DNA of 64,000 nt, from the NCBI RefSeq assembly GCF_002015045.1, contig NZ_MUXX01000006.1:1-64000 (forward strand). The letters are read 5' to 3'. Position 1 is the first letter of the stretch. Every line of letters starts with the position of its first letter. Positions 1-11,830 of the stretch are shown here, piece by piece. Source of the DNA: Haemophilus paraphrohaemolyticus (GTDB lineage Bacteria > Pseudomonadota > Gammaproteobacteria > Enterobacterales > Pasteurellaceae). The notes beneath the pieces are model-generated. The model was not told where the DNA came from. It ran no database searches and saw nothing but the letters and a program-made list of their open reading frames with translations. The translations under genes and the position numbers were made by a program.

Positions 1-69
1 GATGTTTGGGTTGTACAAAATTTCGTTCAGAAATTTTTTCAGAGAGAGGGAGAAAAAGTGAGGTTAAAA

Positions 70-163
70 TTGACCGCTTACCCCTCTCCCGAATTTCACT
101 TCTGAACGAAGTGAAATTATCTCTCTTCCACAAGGGAGGAGGGGTTTAATTGACAAGCGGTTA
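70..163. repeat. Nested palindromes downstream of bioB, with paired uptake-signal cores
   Basis: Concentric inverted repeats are visible. The inner hairpin is AATTTCACTT / AAGTGAAATT (92-101 and 109-118). Around it lie CCCCTCTCCC (81-90) and GGGAGGAGGGG (134-144), and outermost TTGACCGCTT (70-79) faces ACAAGCGGTTAA (153-164). The outer arms are uptake-signal cores in opposite orientation, and the right one overlaps the bioB stop codon. It probably folds as the bioB terminator; a small mobile palindrome is an alternative. Bases 1-69 hold no recognisable gene. Confidence 0.45.
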
Positions 164-1213
164 ATTTGCTGCGGCATTTTGCCAAAGTTCTTTGCCTTCT
201 TCTGTTTCAGGCTTAGCCTCATACGCCAACGGATACAAATTCAATTTTTCCATCAGCAAGCGGTCGCCGTCTTCTTCTGGGTTTTCGGTGGTGAGCAATT
301 TATCACCATAGAAAATTGAGTTCGCACCTGCCATAAAGCAAAGGGCTTGCATTGATTCTGGCATATTGCTTCTGCCTGCGGAAAGGCGAACGTAGCTGTT
401 TGGCATCGTAATGCGGGCAACGGCGATGGTGCGAACGAACTCCGTCCAGTCTAAATCTTCCGCGTTTTCCAGCGGTGTGCCTGCCACTTTCACTAATTGA
501 TTAATCGGCACGCTTTCAGGTTGCGGGTCGAGGTTGGCAAGGCTAGCGATTAAGCCTGCACGTTCGGCACGGGTTTCGTTCATTCCCACAATACCGCCGC
601 AGCAGATTTTCAAGCCTGCGTGACGTACTTTGCCGAGGGTGTCCATTCGGTCATCGTGAGAACGGGTATGGATAATTTTGTTGTAGCGTTCTGGATCGGT
701 GTCTAAGTTATGATTGTAGTAATCCAAGCCCGCTTCTTTTAAATCTTCCGCCATACCGTCTTCAAGCATTCCGAATGTGCCACAGGTTTCTAAGCCGAGG
801 GATTTCACTGCGTGAATAATGTTAGAAACAGTTTCAATATCTTTCGGCTTCGGGCCTCGCCACGCGGCCCCCATACAGAAACGACTTGCTCCTCGTGCTT
901 TAGCGATTTTGGCTTTTTCAACAATATATTCCACATCGAGCATTTCTTGCTTTTCTACGCCTGTGTCGTAGCGGGCGGATTGCGGACAGTATTCGCAATC
1001 TTCCGCACAACCGCCTGTTTTAATGGAAAGCAAGGTTGAAAGTTGAATAGCGTTTGGGTTGAAATGTTCACGGTGAACGCTTGCCGCACGGAAGACTAAA
1101 TCCATAAAAGGTAAATCGAAAAGTTCTTCCACCTGGCATTTTCGCCAATATTGGGCGGTGGGGTGAGGGGTAAGTTCGTTTTTGGCTTTTAAACGTAGGT
1201 TGTAGGTGGTCAT
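161..1213 (-). CDS. bioB: Biotin synthase
   Basis: Radical-SAM enzyme that inserts sulfur into dethiobiotin, the last step of biotin synthesis (cytosol). The radical-SAM cluster motif CxxxCxxC is visible at Cys69, Cys73 and Cys76, within a [12 protein letters not shown] stretch typical of BioB, and the TIM-barrel core follows. The 350-residue product matches the family (E. coli about 346). The start at 1213 is chosen because a GGAGG ribosome site lies just upstream and the protein then begins in the usual place; an in-frame ATG 32 codons further out would run into the upstream inverted repeat. It stands alone downstream of dapD; no other bio genes are in the window. Confidence 0.96.
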   Translation of the reverse strand: MTTYNLRLKAKNELTPHPTAQYWRKCQVEELFDLPFMDLVFRAASVHREHFNPNAIQLSTLLSIKTGGCAEDCEYCPQSARYDTGVEKQEMLDVEYIVEKAKIAKARGASRFCMGAAWRGPKPKDIETVSNIIHAVKSLGLETCGTFGMLEDGMAEDLKEAGLDYYNHNLDTDPERYNKIIHTRSHDDRMDTLGKVRHAGLKICCGGIVGMNETRAERAGLIASLANLDPQPESVPINQLVKVAGTPLENAEDLDWTEFVRTIAVARITMPNSYVRLSAGRSNMPESMQALCFMAGANSIFYGDKLLTTENPEEDGDRLLMEKLNLYPLAYEAKPETEEGKELWQNAAAN

Positions 1214-1225
1214 AGAACCTCCAAT

Positions 1226-1318
1226 GTAGGGTGTGTGGATTAAAAATCCACGCACGTTTTGTATCTTATTACGAAAAATTGACCTATTGCGTGCGTGAAC
1301 TACGTTCACACATCCTAC
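1226..1318. repeat. 93-bp imperfect inverted repeat of two hairpins between dapD and bioB
   Basis: The left arm starts GTAGGGTGTGTGG and the right arm ends CACACATCCTAC, so the outer ends are near-complementary. Each arm is also its own palindrome: GTGGATT / AATCCAC on the left and GTGAAC / GTTCAC on the right. This double-hairpin layout resembles a REP- or MITE-like dispersed repeat. It has no coding potential. It sits in the dapD-bioB gap, so it may also act on transcription between them. Confidence 0.5.
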
Positions 1319-1326
1319 TTTAAAAA

Positions 1327-2151
1327 TTATTCTTCAATCGTGCGAAGCAATTCATTGATGCCCACTTTACCTAAAGTTTTTGCATCAACTTTTTTCACGA
1401 TTACTGCACAATAAAGGCTGTATTTACCGCATTTTGACGGAAGGCTACCTGAAACTACCACAGAGCCGGCTGGTACGCGCCCATAGTGGATTTCGCCTGT
1501 TTCGCGGTCGTAAATACGGGTAGATTGACCGATGAATACGCCCATTGAGATTACGCAACCATCTTCAACAATCACGCCTTCAACCACTTCTGAACGTGCT
1601 CCGATAAAGCAGTTGTCGCCAATGATAGTTGGGTTTGCTTGTAATGGCTCTAATACGCCACCGATGCCCACGCCACCTGATAAGTGAACGTTTTTACCGA
1701 TTTGTGCACAAGAACCTACGGTTGCCCAAGTATCCACCATTGTGCCTTCGCCAACGTAAGCACCGATGTTCACATAAGAAGGCATTAACACACAGTTTTT
1801 AGAAATGTATGCCCCTTTACGCACAGTTGCTGAAGGCACGACACGGAAGCCTTCTTGTGCGAAGCGTTCTTCTGTGTAATCTGCAAATTTTAAACCCACT
1901 TTGTCGTAGTATTTGGTTTCTGCACCGTCAATGATTTGGTTGTCGTTAATGCGGAATGAAAGTAAAACCGCTTTTTTTAACCATTGATGCGTAACCCATT
2001 CGCCGTCAATTTTTTCCGCCACTCGGTAAGTGCCGTTGTCTAACCCTTCGATCACCTCTTCAATCGCTGCACGCGTTTCTGCATCCACAGTTTTTGGAGT
2101 GATTTCTGCTCGACGTTCGAATGCCGCTTCAATAATTGCTTGTAAAGACAT
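1327..2151 (-). CDS. dapD: 2,3,4,5-tetrahydropyridine-2,6-dicarboxylate N-succinyltransferase
   Basis: Transfers succinyl from succinyl-CoA to tetrahydrodipicolinate in the succinylase branch of lysine and meso-diaminopimelate synthesis, supplying peptidoglycan precursor. The 274-residue product has exactly the E. coli DapD length. The middle and C-terminal part is a left-handed beta-helix of hexapeptide repeats (for example [26 protein letters not shown]), typical of trimeric acyltransferases. The start at 2151 has AAGGAA upstream; the longer reading frame to 2262 lacks family similarity. About 95 bp separate it from dtd upstream. Confidence 0.97.
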   Translation of the reverse strand: MSLQAIIEAAFERRAEITPKTVDAETRAAIEEVIEGLDNGTYRVAEKIDGEWVTHQWLKKAVLLSFRINDNQIIDGAETKYYDKVGLKFADYTEERFAQEGFRVVPSATVRKGAYISKNCVLMPSYVNIGAYVGEGTMVDTWATVGSCAQIGKNVHLSGGVGIGGVLEPLQANPTIIGDNCFIGARSEVVEGVIVEDGCVISMGVFIGQSTRIYDRETGEIHYGRVPAGSVVVSGSLPSKCGKYSLYCAVIVKKVDAKTLGKVGINELLRTIEE

Positions 2152-2246
2152 TGTTGTGTTCCTTGTAAATAAAATTGTTAAAAATTTAACGAAAAAATGC
2201 CCCATAGTTTTAACATAGAAAGGCGTTTTTTTCCACAAATAAATTG

Positions 2247-2681
2247 CTACACCTGCAACCAAAAAGTCACTGGTCCGTCGTTTTGCAATGAAACTTGCAT
2301 ATCTGCGGCAAATTGCCCTGTTTGGGTGTGAATTTTTTTCGCTGCTTGCTGATGGAAGTAAGTGTAAAGCTCATTCGCCACTTGCGGGCTTCCGCCTTTG
2401 GAAAAACTTGGGCGTAAGCCTTTTTGGGTGTCGGCAGCCAGCGTGAACTGTGAAACCACGAGCAGGCTTCCGCCCGCTTGCTGCACGTTAAAATTCATTT
2501 TGCCTTGTTCATCAGAGAAAATGCGATAGTTCAATACTTTCTCCAACAAGCGGTCGGATTTTTCTTGTGTATCGCCTTGTTCCACACCTAATAGCACCAA
2601 CAATCCGTGAGCAATTTCGCCCACCGTTTGGCTTTCTACTTCCACTTTTGCCCATTTCACTCGCTGAATTAACGCGATCAT
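2247..2681 (-). CDS. dtd: D-aminoacyl-tRNA deacylase
   Basis: Hydrolyses D-amino acids mischarged onto tRNA, and also Gly-tRNA(Ala). The family motifs SQFTLAAD (about residue 77) and the C-terminal [11 protein letters not shown] are intact, and the length of 144 residues matches the family. The start codon at 2681 overlaps the stop of the upstream YihY gene by four bases (ATGA), so the two are translationally coupled. The longer upstream frame simply reads through yihY in another frame and is not used. Confidence 0.96.
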   Translation of the reverse strand: MIALIQRVKWAKVEVESQTVGEIAHGLLVLLGVEQGDTQEKSDRLLEKVLNYRIFSDEQGKMNFNVQQAGGSLLVVSQFTLAADTQKGLRPSFSKGGSPQVANELYTYFHQQAAKKIHTQTGQFAADMQVSLQNDGPVTFWLQV

Positions 2682-3508
2682 AAGGTTAGTTCTCCTTTTT
2701 GAATTAACTCGACATCTTTTAACACTGCGGCAAACTGCCCACCAAAGAGCACCACTTGCCAGCTTAGATGAATCCATAACAGCGTAATCGGCAGGGTTGC
2801 CAACGCACCATAAATCGCTTGGTAAGAAGGGAAGGTGGTGATGTACCAAATAAAAATCTGCTTGCCCAATGTGAAGAAAATGCCTGCTAACAACGCGCCA
2901 ATCAAGGCGTGATGCCACTTCACTTTGGTGTTCGGTACCAGCCAATAAATCAGGCTAAATAGCAGCCACGTGAGCAAAAACGGCACATAATTGAGCAGAT
3001 AATTACCGAGCGAAAGCACTTCCAAATCGTTAAACATTCGCAGAGACATAATATAAGAGCTAATTGCAATGCTCATTCCCGTAAGCAATGGTGCAAACAC
3101 AAGCAACAAGGCATAAAGCAAAAAGGAGAGAAAAATAGACCGCTTGCGGGTTTCGTGCCATAAGCCGTTAAGGGCTTTGTCGATGTTGTGAATCAGCATT
3201 AACGCTACTACAACCAAACCGAGCGTGCTGACAATCCCCATTTTACGGGAATTAGCGACAAAACTTTCCAAATATTCTTGCACTAAATCGCCCGCGCTTG
3301 GGGCGAAGTTGTCGTAAATAAGTGCTTTGATTTGCCCCGTGGCTTCCTCAAAAAACGGAAAAATGGTAAACACGGAGAAAATCACCATAATCAATGGCAC
3401 AGTGGCAAGCATAGTGTTGTAAGTCAGATAGCCTGCCGTGACAGGAATTTGATTCTGCCCCATTCGTTTGAAAAAAACGCGAAAGAAAAGCGTGAGGTAG
3501 GATTTCAT
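2678..3508 (-). CDS. YihY/BrkB family inner-membrane protein
   Basis: A 276-residue polytopic membrane protein of the YihY/BrkB (UPF0761) family. Several hydrophobic segments are visible, for example around residues 25-55, 85-110, 125-150, 170-200 and 205-240. The conserved [16 protein letters not shown] region near the N terminus is characteristic. The family's function is not established; the old 'ribonuclease BN' name was a misassignment. The start at 3508 is preferred over one eight codons upstream because AAAGGA precedes it at proper spacing. It overlaps dtd by four bases, a pairing common in gammaproteobacteria. Confidence 0.9.
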   Translation of the reverse strand: MKSYLTLFFRVFFKRMGQNQIPVTAGYLTYNTMLATVPLIMVIFSVFTIFPFFEEATGQIKALIYDNFAPSAGDLVQEYLESFVANSRKMGIVSTLGLVVVALMLIHNIDKALNGLWHETRKRSIFLSFLLYALLLVFAPLLTGMSIAISSYIMSLRMFNDLEVLSLGNYLLNYVPFLLTWLLFSLIYWLVPNTKVKWHHALIGALLAGIFFTLGKQIFIWYITTFPSYQAIYGALATLPITLLWIHLSWQVVLFGGQFAAVLKDVELIQKGELTL

Positions 3509-3676
3509 TAAAGATCCTTTTATTAAAATCATAAAATTTGCCCATTATAGGCAAATTTTTGCAAGAAAACGACCGTTCACACGCATAAATCCTTGACCTT
3601 GTTTTTATTCCTTGCTTTAATGCACAATTGATTTTTTTATTTTCCCACAGCAAATTTGCATAAAAAGAGGCATATT

Positions 3677-4009
3677 ATGGCAGAAAGTTTTAGCGTAACC
3701 CGTCGTTACTTTGATGATAAAAACTACCCACGCGGTTTTGCTCGCCACGGTGATTACACCATCCGCGAAGCGCAAGTTTTAGAGCAATATGGTCAAGCGT
3801 GTTTAGCATTAGAAACGGGTGAACGTAAAGCAGCAACGGCGGAAGAAAAACGCTTTGTTGCCGTGATGAAAGGTGACGAAATTGCAGAAAGCATCATCGA
3901 AAAAGCGTGGTTAAAATATCGTTCATTAACAACCAAATCAAAACGCATCTACACACTTTCTGGCAACGCAGGCAGCGACGCTGGTGATGATTTTAGTGCG
4001 GCAGAATAA
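3677..4009 (+). CDS. maoP: MaoP/YifE family protein (DUF413)
   Basis: A 110-residue protein of the DUF413 family. The E. coli member (MaoP, formerly YifE) acts with the maoS DNA site in organising the Ori macrodomain. The N-terminal stretch RRYFDDKNYPRGFARHGDYT and the following KRFVAVMKG region match the family. The start at 3677 sits behind an AAGAGG ribosome site; the longer in-frame start at 3656 would place the ribosome site inside the gene. A terminator follows at 4036. No maoS-like site was identified. Confidence 0.88.
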   Translation: MAESFSVTRRYFDDKNYPRGFARHGDYTIREAQVLEQYGQACLALETGERKAATAEEKRFVAVMKGDEIAESIIEKAWLKYRSLTTKSKRIYTLSGNAGSDAGDDFSAAE

Positions 4010-4035
4010 GCCTTTTGCTAACATTTTTTATAGAT

Positions 4036-4063
4036 AGGGTGCATTTTTGCACCTTGTTTTTTA
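4036..4063 (+). terminator. Intrinsic terminator after maoP
   Basis: GGTGCA (4038-4043) pairs with TGCACC (4048-4053), extended by flanking A-T pairs, and is followed by a T-rich run. It lies between maoP and trmA. Confidence 0.8.
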
Positions 4064-4076
4064 TCTAAAGAAAACC

Positions 4077-5186
4077 ATGATATTACCTATCGAACAATAT
4101 TCCGAACTTCTTGCAAAAAAAACCGAAAATTTAACCACTTTACTTGCACCATTCAATGCGCCTGAGTTAGACGTTTTTGCCTCAAAACCCAGCCATTTCC
4201 GTATGCGGGCCGAGTTTCGCGTTTGGCACGATAAAAACAAGCAAGGCGAAAATGATCTCTATCATATTATGTTTGACCAAGCGACCAAACAACGCTATCG
4301 CGTGGATCATTTTCCGATTGCTAATGAGCTGATCAACCGAATGATGCAAGTTCTGCTGGCTGATATTCACGGCAATGAAATTTTAACACGCAAGCTGTTC
4401 CAAGTAGATTATTTAAGCACCTTGAGCGGTGAAATTGCGGTTTCATTGCTCTATCATAAAAAGCTTGATGAGGCGTGGATTGAACAGGCTAAAGCCTTAA
4501 AAACTCGCTTAGAAAATCAGGGCTTTAAGGTACAAATCATCGGGCGTGCTACCAAGCAAAAAATTGCCCTTGATTGTGATTTTGTGGAAGAAATTCTACC
4601 ACTTGCAGGCAAAAATTACGTCTATCGCCAAGTGGAAAACAGCTTCACTCAGCCCAATGCGGAAATGAATATCAAAATGTTGGAATGGGCGAGAAGTTGC
4701 ACGAAAAATAGCAAAGGCGATTTGCTTGAGCTTTACTGCGGGAACGGCAATTTCTCGATTGCGTTAGCGGAAAATTTCCGCAAAGTGTTGGCGACAGAAA
4801 TCTCGAAATCGTCCGTGCAATCGGCTCAATATAATATTGAGAAAAACGGTGTCGATAACTTGCAGATTATTCGAATGTCTGCCGAAGAGTTCACCCAAGC
4901 GATGAATGGCGTACGTGAATTTAACCGCTTGAAAGGCATTGATCTGAAAAGCTACGATTGCAACACGATTTTTGTTGATCCGCCGCGTGCGGGGTTAGAT
5001 CAAGCTACACTTGATATGGTGCAAGCGTATGATCGCATTTTGTATATTTCGTGTAATCCTGAAACGCTGGCGGATAATCTCAAACAACTTTCGCAAACTC
5101 ACCGCATTGAGCGAGCGGCGTTGTTTGACCAATTCCCTTACACACATCATATTGAAAGCGGTGTGTGGCTGATTAAAAAAGACTAA
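4077..5186 (+). CDS. trmA: tRNA (uracil-54-C5)-methyltransferase
   Basis: Makes ribothymidine at position 54 of the T-loop of tRNAs, using SAM. At 369 residues it matches E. coli TrmA (366). The SAM-binding stretch [16 protein letters not shown] and the catalytic nucleophile in ISCNPETL (Cys326) are present, as is the DPPRAG motif. The start at 4077 follows AAAGAAAACC; the longer frame would begin within the preceding terminator. It is monocistronic, with tRNA-Ser following 81 bp downstream. Confidence 0.96.
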   Translation: MILPIEQYSELLAKKTENLTTLLAPFNAPELDVFASKPSHFRMRAEFRVWHDKNKQGENDLYHIMFDQATKQRYRVDHFPIANELINRMMQVLLADIHGNEILTRKLFQVDYLSTLSGEIAVSLLYHKKLDEAWIEQAKALKTRLENQGFKVQIIGRATKQKIALDCDFVEEILPLAGKNYVYRQVENSFTQPNAEMNIKMLEWARSCTKNSKGDLLELYCGNGNFSIALAENFRKVLATEISKSSVQSAQYNIEKNGVDNLQIIRMSAEEFTQAMNGVREFNRLKGIDLKSYDCNTIFVDPPRAGLDQATLDMVQAYDRILYISCNPETLADNLKQLSQTHRIERAALFDQFPYTHHIESGVWLIKKD

Positions 5187-5257
5187 AAAACAACCAAACA
5201 ACACATTCTTTAAAACTTCTACTTGACCGAGTGAGCATAAACCGATATTATTCAGCT

Positions 5258-5364
5258 CGTTTTCAACGGAGGAATGGTCGAGTGGTTGAAGGCACCGGTC
5301 TTGAAAACCGGCGAGGGTTTACGCCCTCCGTGAGTTCGAATCTCACTTCCTCCGCCATCAAATT
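5258..5364 (+). repeat. 107-bp arm of a perfect inverted repeat (tRNA-Ser copy 1 plus flanks)
   Basis: By eye this segment is identical to the reverse complement of 58275-58381. It covers the whole tRNA-Ser gene plus ten bases upstream and seven downstream. Confidence 0.85.
5268..5357 (+). tRNA. tRNA-Ser (anticodon UGA)
   Basis: A 90-nt class II tRNA with encoded CCA. The acceptor stem GGAGGAA pairs with TTCCTCC. The anticodon arm is CCGGT / ACCGG with TGA at 5302-5304. There is a long variable arm and the T-arm has GTTCGAATC. It reads UCN serine codons. A second identical copy lies at 58282-58371 on the other strand. Confidence 0.98.
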
Positions 5365-5366
5365 CT

Positions 5367-5396
5367 AACCGCTTGTTTTTCAACAAGCGGTTTTTT
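5367..5396 (+). terminator. tRNA-Ser terminator made from an inverted uptake-signal pair
   Basis: AACCGCTTG (5367-5375) and CAAGCGGTT (5384-5392) form the stem and are followed by six T. The stem arms are the core of the Apl-type uptake signal. Confidence 0.88.
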
Positions 5397-5441
5397 ATTA
5401 CCTCAAATTTGCAAATCTCATCCCAATAAGCAGGAACTTCT

Positions 5442-6002
5442 ATGAACATTACCGTCTATTGTGGCGCCAGTCTTGGCAATAATCCTCTCTATCAACAAGC
5501 CACCGAATGCTTAGGCAAATGGATTGCTGAAAAAGGGCATCAGCTCGTGTATGGTGGCGGTGCAGCAGGTTTAATGGGGTTAATTGCGAGCACCGTGTTG
5601 GCTCACGGTGGAAAAGTCATCGGCATTATTCCCGAATTTTTAAAGGAACGTGAATTAGCCCATCCCAATTTAACCGAATTAGTTGTGGTGGACACAATGC
5701 CTGAACGCAAAAAACGAATGTTTGATCTTGCCAGCGCCTTTATCGCTTTACCAGGTGGCCCTGGCACGTTAGAAGAGATTTCCGAAGTGATTTCTTGGGC
5801 AAGAATTGGACAAAATCCAAGCCCATGCATTCTTTTTAATGAGAACGGCTATTTTGACAGTTTACGTAATTTTTACGACAGAATGGTGCAAGATGGTTTC
5901 TTAACCCAACCAGATCGTGACAAGATTTTGTTTAGCAATGATTTAGCTGAGATTGAAACGTTTATTCAGCATTATCAAGCTCCAAGCATAAGAACTTATT
6001 AG
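5442..6002 (+). CDS. LOG family (TIGR00730) nucleotide 5'-monophosphate phosphoribohydrolase
   Basis: A 186-residue Rossmann-fold protein of the LOG ('Lonely guy') family, which cleaves the N-glycosidic bond of nucleoside monophosphates, including cytokinin ribotides in some members. The signature PGGPGTLEE is at residues 104-112 and PERKKRM at about 87-93, both characteristic. The glycine-rich VYGGGAAGLMG (37-46) binds nucleotide. AGGA precedes the ATG. The physiological substrate in bacteria of this group is not known to me, so the exact activity is inferred from family. Confidence 0.88.
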   Translation: MNITVYCGASLGNNPLYQQATECLGKWIAEKGHQLVYGGGAAGLMGLIASTVLAHGGKVIGIIPEFLKERELAHPNLTELVVVDTMPERKKRMFDLASAFIALPGGPGTLEEISEVISWARIGQNPSPCILFNENGYFDSLRNFYDRMVQDGFLTQPDRDKILFSNDLAEIETFIQHYQAPSIRTY

Positions 6003-6143
6003 TGGAAATAGTTAAAAAGGAAAAATAATAGCGAGAATATGATAAATTCATTGCTTAATTTATATATTGTCGATAAAATACGCATCGCTATTATATTTTT
6101 ATATAATGCTATAATACATCCAAATAATCAGAAATCACTCCTT

Positions 6144-6169
6144 GTCTGCCTTAGGGCAGACTTTTTTTT
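6144..6169 (+). terminator. Intrinsic terminator in the LOG-crp gap
   Basis: GTCTGCC (6144-6150) pairs with GGCAGAC (6155-6161), followed by eight T. It is 140 bp beyond the LOG gene. Two TATAAT-like hexamers precede it (6102 and 6110), so a very short transcript is conceivable, but no convincing -35 was seen. Confidence 0.75.
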
Positions 6170-6189
6170 CTATTATGCTACCAAATAAT

Positions 6190-6220
6190 AAAGCTGAAAG
6201 ATTTTTCATCTTTCAGCTTT
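6190..6220 (-). terminator. Terminator of crp (possibly bidirectional)
   Basis: AAAGCTGAAAGAT (6190-6202) pairs perfectly with ATCTTTCAGCTTT (6208-6220). On the minus strand it lies 18 bp after the crp stop codon. Confidence 0.75.
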
Positions 6221-6238
6221 ATAAGATAAATAAGAATA

Positions 6239-6931
6239 TTAATTACCTGCTTTCTGCAGTTGCTTGTGGAACACCACAATCGTTTTGCCGTGGGCGGAGA
6301 TCATCTCATCATCTTCAAGCATTTTTAAAATACGTCCAACGGTTTCACGGGAACAACCGACCATTTGTCCAATCTCTTGGCGGGTGATCTTGATCTGCAT
6401 TCCTTCAGGGTGAGTCATCGCGTCAGGTTGGCGAGCTAAATTCATCAAGGTTTGAGCAATGCGACCCGCCACATCTAAGAACGCAAGGTTGCTTACTTGG
6501 CTGGAAGTTTGGCGTAAACGGCGCGCCATTTGTGCAGAAAGATACATCAAAATTTCAGGGTTGATGTGCACAATCTGTTTGAAACGTTTGTAGGAAATTT
6601 CAGCAATTTCGCAAGTTTCTTTGGTTTTCACCCAAGCAGTGCGAGTTTGCAATTTTTCTTCAAACAGACTGATTTCGCCCAAAAATTCACCTTGCCCAAG
6701 GTTGGTTAAAAGCATCTCTTTATGCTCGTCATCTTTAACGAAAACCGATACCGAACCACTCACGATATAATAAAGCGATTCTGCCTTTTCGCCTGCGTGG
6801 ATAAGCGTATATTTCGCTGGGTAGCGGTGCACGTGGCATTGAGTTAAGAACCATTCCACTACAGGATCGTGGATAGATGGTGCAGGAGTTAAGTCTTCAA
6901 TCGGCGGTGTACTCAGTGTCATATCTTGCAT
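6239..6931 (-). CDS. crp: cAMP receptor protein (CRP)
   Basis: Global cAMP-dependent transcription factor. It controls carbon use and, in Pasteurellaceae, competence together with Sxy/TfoX. The 230-residue product contains the cAMP-binding beta-roll ([24 protein letters not shown]), the dimerisation helix ([19 protein letters not shown]) and the HTH recognition helix [12 protein letters not shown] (from about residue 193), all close to E. coli CRP. It has an N-terminal extension relative to E. coli (210 residues), as is usual in this family. The start at 6931 is supported by AAAAGGAC upstream. It lies 142 bp after yheU and so probably has its own promoter. Confidence 0.97.
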   Translation of the reverse strand: MQDMTLSTPPIEDLTPAPSIHDPVVEWFLTQCHVHRYPAKYTLIHAGEKAESLYYIVSGSVSVFVKDDEHKEMLLTNLGQGEFLGEISLFEEKLQTRTAWVKTKETCEIAEISYKRFKQIVHINPEILMYLSAQMARRLRQTSSQVSNLAFLDVAGRIAQTLMNLARQPDAMTHPEGMQIKITRQEIGQMVGCSRETVGRILKMLEDDEMISAHGKTIVVFHKQLQKAGN

Positions 6932-7073
6932 AAAAAGTCCTTTTAGAATGGTGAAATTATGTTGTGAGAGTGAGCTTCCTGCCCATTTTAAAACCTTTTT
7001 AAAGGGCATTACCCTTGTTAAAACTAATTATTTAGGGGTATTTGTTGTCGTTATTGTAGCACATAAGCAATAT

Positions 7074-7292
7074 TTAGCCTAAAAACGATTTTTTGTCTTT
7101 AATATCAAGGCTTTCGTGTAATTCCGACCACACAATCACCACTTTATCTGCTTTTAGTTCTGCTAACAGGCGTTCGCGTTTTTCATCTAATGAAAGCTCA
7201 CGAGCACCGTAATCTGTGCCTTCGCGTAAAATAAAGGAATCAAGCACGTTATAAAGTGTCTCTTCTTCCAGTTCTTGCCAAGGAATAATCAT
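7074..7292 (-). CDS. yheU: YheU family protein (UPF0270)
   Basis: A 72-residue acidic protein of unknown function matching the YheU/UPF0270 family: it begins MIIPWQELEEETLYNVLDSF and has the EGTDYGARELSLDEKRERL block. It starts 9 bp after slmA and is likely the last gene of coaBC-dut-slmA-yheU. yheU is also found near crp in enteric bacteria. Confidence 0.88.
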   Translation of the reverse strand: MIIPWQELEEETLYNVLDSFILREGTDYGARELSLDEKRERLLAELKADKVVIVWSELHESLDIKDKKSFLG

Positions 7293-7301
7293 TGTTTTTC
7301 C

Positions 7302-7910
7302 TTATTCAAAAAGCGGTTTGAGCATTGCCCACTGCTTTTCAAAAGGTTGATATTGAGAGGAGTTAAAATTTGATCGAACAAGGCGTAAAAATTGTCCTTC
7401 GCAGAAATTCACTAAGTAAGCCGCTAATGCACGTTCATCATTAAACACTTTGTCATTATTAAGTTTACTCATTTGTAAAATATTGGCAAATTGCATCTCA
7501 AGGCTGTAAAAGAATTTTGCAATGCGGGCTTTTAAAGCATCATCTTCAAACATCAAGGCGTGCCCCGTAAGAATGCGAGTAACGCCTGGATTTTTGCGTG
7601 CAAATTCAATCACAGAATAGACGATCGACTTAATAATCGCCTCTGTGCTATTTTCTCGACGTTTGCTTGCCACGATATAGCTATTAAGCGTTTGCTCAAT
7701 TTTCTCGATCAAGGCTTCAAACATTTTCGCTTTGCTTGGGAAATAACGGTACAAAGCCCCCTCCGACACACCAACCGCTTTGGCTAATCTCTCGGTCGTC
7801 ACACGTTGCATTCCGCCTTCAGAATTAAGCTCGCTAATCAGCGTTTCCAATACCTGTTGTTGGCGTTCTTCTTTAGTTTTTTTCGGCATTTTAACTTGTG
7901 GCGTTGACAT
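7302..7910 (-). CDS. slmA: Nucleoid occlusion factor SlmA
   Basis: TetR-family DNA-binding protein that blocks FtsZ ring assembly over the nucleoid. The 202-residue protein has an N-terminal HTH ([22 protein letters not shown], about residues 35-56) and an all-helical C-terminal domain; its length equals the family norm (E. coli 198). The start at 7910 gives the canonical N terminus [18 protein letters not shown]; the frame upstream of it runs into the dut gap. It lies 43 bp downstream of dut, as in other gammaproteobacteria. Confidence 0.96.
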   Translation of the reverse strand: MSTPQVKMPKKTKEERQQQVLETLISELNSEGGMQRVTTERLAKAVGVSEGALYRYFPSKAKMFEALIEKIEQTLNSYIVASKRRENSTEAIIKSIVYSVIEFARKNPGVTRILTGHALMFEDDALKARIAKFFYSLEMQFANILQMSKLNNDKVFNDERALAAYLVNFCEGQFLRLVRSNFNSSQYQPFEKQWAMLKPLFE

Positions 7911-7953
7911 AATTTTTCCCCAATAAACGTTTGAATAAGAGCGTGTTGTTATA

Positions 7954-8409
7954 TTATTGCTTACCTGAATGCCCGAAACCGCCTTCGCCGCGTTCCGTTT
8001 TTTCAAAATTCTCGACGATGTTGAAGCTCGCTTGCACCACAGGCACGAACACAAGCTGTGCAATGCGGTCGCCCACTTCGATGATGAATGGTTTATCGCT
8101 GCGGTTCCAAAGTGAAACCATTAGCGGGCCTTGGTAATCACTGTCAATCAATCCCACTAAATTCCCTAACACGATGCCATTTTTATGTCCTAGGCCTGAA
8201 CGAGGTAAAATCACAGCTGCTAAACTTGGGTCAGCAATATAGATTGAAATGCCTGTTGGAATAAGTACGGTTTGACCCGCTTCAACCGTCATCGGTGCCT
8301 CAATTAAGGCACGTAAATCTAAACCTGCCGAGCCTTCGGTTGCATACGCTGGCAGAGGGAATTCAGAACCGATGCGGCTATCTAAAATTTTTAAATCAAT
8401 TTGTTTCAT
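7954..8409 (-). CDS. dut: Deoxyuridine 5'-triphosphate nucleotidohydrolase (dUTPase)
   Basis: Hydrolyses dUTP to dUMP and PPi, limiting uracil in DNA and feeding dTMP synthesis. The 151-residue protein shows the trimeric dUTPase motifs: AGLDLRA (motif 1), [11 protein letters not shown] (2), [10 protein letters not shown] (3), GDRIAQLVF (4) and the C-terminal glycine-rich [10 protein letters not shown] (5). Its start overlaps the coaBC stop (TAATG), indicating translational coupling. Confidence 0.97.
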   Translation of the reverse strand: MKQIDLKILDSRIGSEFPLPAYATEGSAGLDLRALIEAPMTVEAGQTVLIPTGISIYIADPSLAAVILPRSGLGHKNGIVLGNLVGLIDSDYQGPLMVSLWNRSDKPFIIEVGDRIAQLVFVPVVQASFNIVENFEKTERGEGGFGHSGKQ

Positions 8410-9620
8410 TATTTGTCCTTTTTCTCGTTATACAACTGAGTAATTTCTCCAACCAAGGCCTTGGCTAATTTGCCCTTGTCTGCAAGCGGTAAAATTTTCT
8501 CGCCGTTTTGCCAAAAAAGCTGTAAGGCATTTTGCTCTTGCCCGAAAACTTGCCCACCAGATACATCGTTGGCACAAATTAGATCGAGATTCTTACGTTG
8601 TAGCTTGCTTTTTGCATATTCCGCCACGTTTTGCGTTTCTGCCGCGAAACCGACCACGAATGGGCGCTTTTCCTGCAAGTTTGCGACCGTTGCGATAATA
8701 TCTGGATTTTTCACGAGTTTTAGCGTGAATTCATCGCTATCTGTAGTTTTCTTAATTTTCTGGGTTGCCACTTCTGCTACACGATAATCTGCGACCGCAG
8801 CGCAGCCAATAAAAATCGCAGATTGTTCAGCAAATCTGACCGCTTGTTCCGCCATTTCTTGGGCAGAAAGCACATTGACTCGCACTACATTTTTCGGTGT
8901 TGCTAAATTAACAGGCCCAGCAATCAGTGTTACTTTTGCCCCCCGTTTAGCAAAGGAATCGGCAATCGCAAAGCCCATTTTGCCCGAGCTGTGATTACTG
9001 ATATAACGCACAGGATCAATCGCCTCTTGGGTTGGGCCCGCGGTAATTGTGATGTTTAAATCGGCTAAATCTTGTGTATCTGCAAAATGTTCGCACACAG
9101 CTTGGAAAATTTCACTCGGCTCAGACATTCGTCCTTTGCCCACATCGCCACACGCCTGAAAACCGCTGTTCGGCCCGATTATTTGCACACCACGCTCCGC
9201 CAATACTGTTAAGTTTTCTTGCACCGCTGCTTGTTTGAACATCTGCTGATTCATCGCGGGCGCAAGCAGAATAGGAGAAGCAGTCGCAAGGCAAAGGGTG
9301 GAAAGTAAGTCATTGCCCATACCTATACGAAGGCGAGCGATAAAGTCTGCCGAAACGGGGGCAATTACTATGAGATCTGCCCATTTCGCCAACTCAATAT
9401 GCCCCATCGCAAGTTCTGCTTGAGGGTCTAACAACGAGGTAGAAACTGCATTACCAGAAATCGCTTGTAGCGTTAAAGGGGTAACAAAGGTTTCTGCCGC
9501 AGGGGTAAGCACCACACGCACCTCTGCATTCGCATTTTTGAAATGACGAATTAACTCAATGCTTTTATAAGCGGCAATGCCACCTGTGATGCCGACCAGA
9601 ATTTTTTTATTTTTCAGCAT
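8409..9620 (-). CDS. coaBC: Bifunctional phosphopantothenoylcysteine decarboxylase / phosphopantothenate-cysteine ligase
   Basis: Carries out two steps of coenzyme A synthesis. The N-terminal FMN-dependent CoaC domain ([18 protein letters not shown] at the start; PAMNQQM and [12 protein letters not shown] further on) is followed by the C-terminal CoaB ligase domain ([36 protein letters not shown]). The 403-residue length is normal. The start at 9620 gives the canonical [14 protein letters not shown]; the longer frame runs upstream into AT-rich intergenic sequence. First gene of the coaBC-dut-slmA-yheU unit. Confidence 0.97.
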   Translation of the reverse strand: MLKNKKILVGITGGIAAYKSIELIRHFKNANAEVRVVLTPAAETFVTPLTLQAISGNAVSTSLLDPQAELAMGHIELAKWADLIVIAPVSADFIARLRIGMGNDLLSTLCLATASPILLAPAMNQQMFKQAAVQENLTVLAERGVQIIGPNSGFQACGDVGKGRMSEPSEIFQAVCEHFADTQDLADLNITITAGPTQEAIDPVRYISNHSSGKMGFAIADSFAKRGAKVTLIAGPVNLATPKNVVRVNVLSAQEMAEQAVRFAEQSAIFIGCAAVADYRVAEVATQKIKKTTDSDEFTLKLVKNPDIIATVANLQEKRPFVVGFAAETQNVAEYAKSKLQRKNLDLICANDVSGGQVFGQEQNALQLFWQNGEKILPLADKGKLAKALVGEITQLYNEKKDK

Positions 9621-9804
9621 AAAATGAAATAAGACGTGAAAATAAGTACAGTATTTTACAAAAAAAAGCAGATACTCACAACAAAAAATATTGTTTGTAT
9701 ATTTAAATGTTGGCATTAGTGATATGCTTAATGTTATTCATTTTAGTTTGAATATATGGAAAGAGGTTCGTTTAGATACTAGTTTAATGGCAAAAAGCAA
9801 ATAA

Positions 9805-9848
9805 AAAATGTTGCTAATATCTAAAGGATGTGACATTAGCAACATTTT
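9805..9848 (-). terminator. Terminator of ddc
   Basis: AAAATGTTGCTAAT (9805-9818) pairs perfectly with ATTAGCAACATTTT (9835-9848). It lies 28 bp past the ddc stop codon, with A/T runs on both sides, so it may work in both directions. The rest of 9621-9876 holds no recognisable gene; it must contain the coaBC promoter. Confidence 0.8.
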
Positions 9849-9876
9849 GGAGCTGTAAAATACAGAAATTTATCCA

Positions 9877-11829
<1,953 letters not shown>

Positions 11830-11830
<1 letters not shown>

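Noticed and set aside
161-1309. Longer bioB starting at 1309
   Set aside because: The extra 32 codons run through the inverted repeat and lack a ribosome site, whereas GGAGG precedes 1213.
6102-6169. Possible very short sRNA between the LOG gene and crp
   Set aside because: TATAAT hexamers and a terminator are present, but there is no acceptable -35 and the transcript would be under 50 nt.
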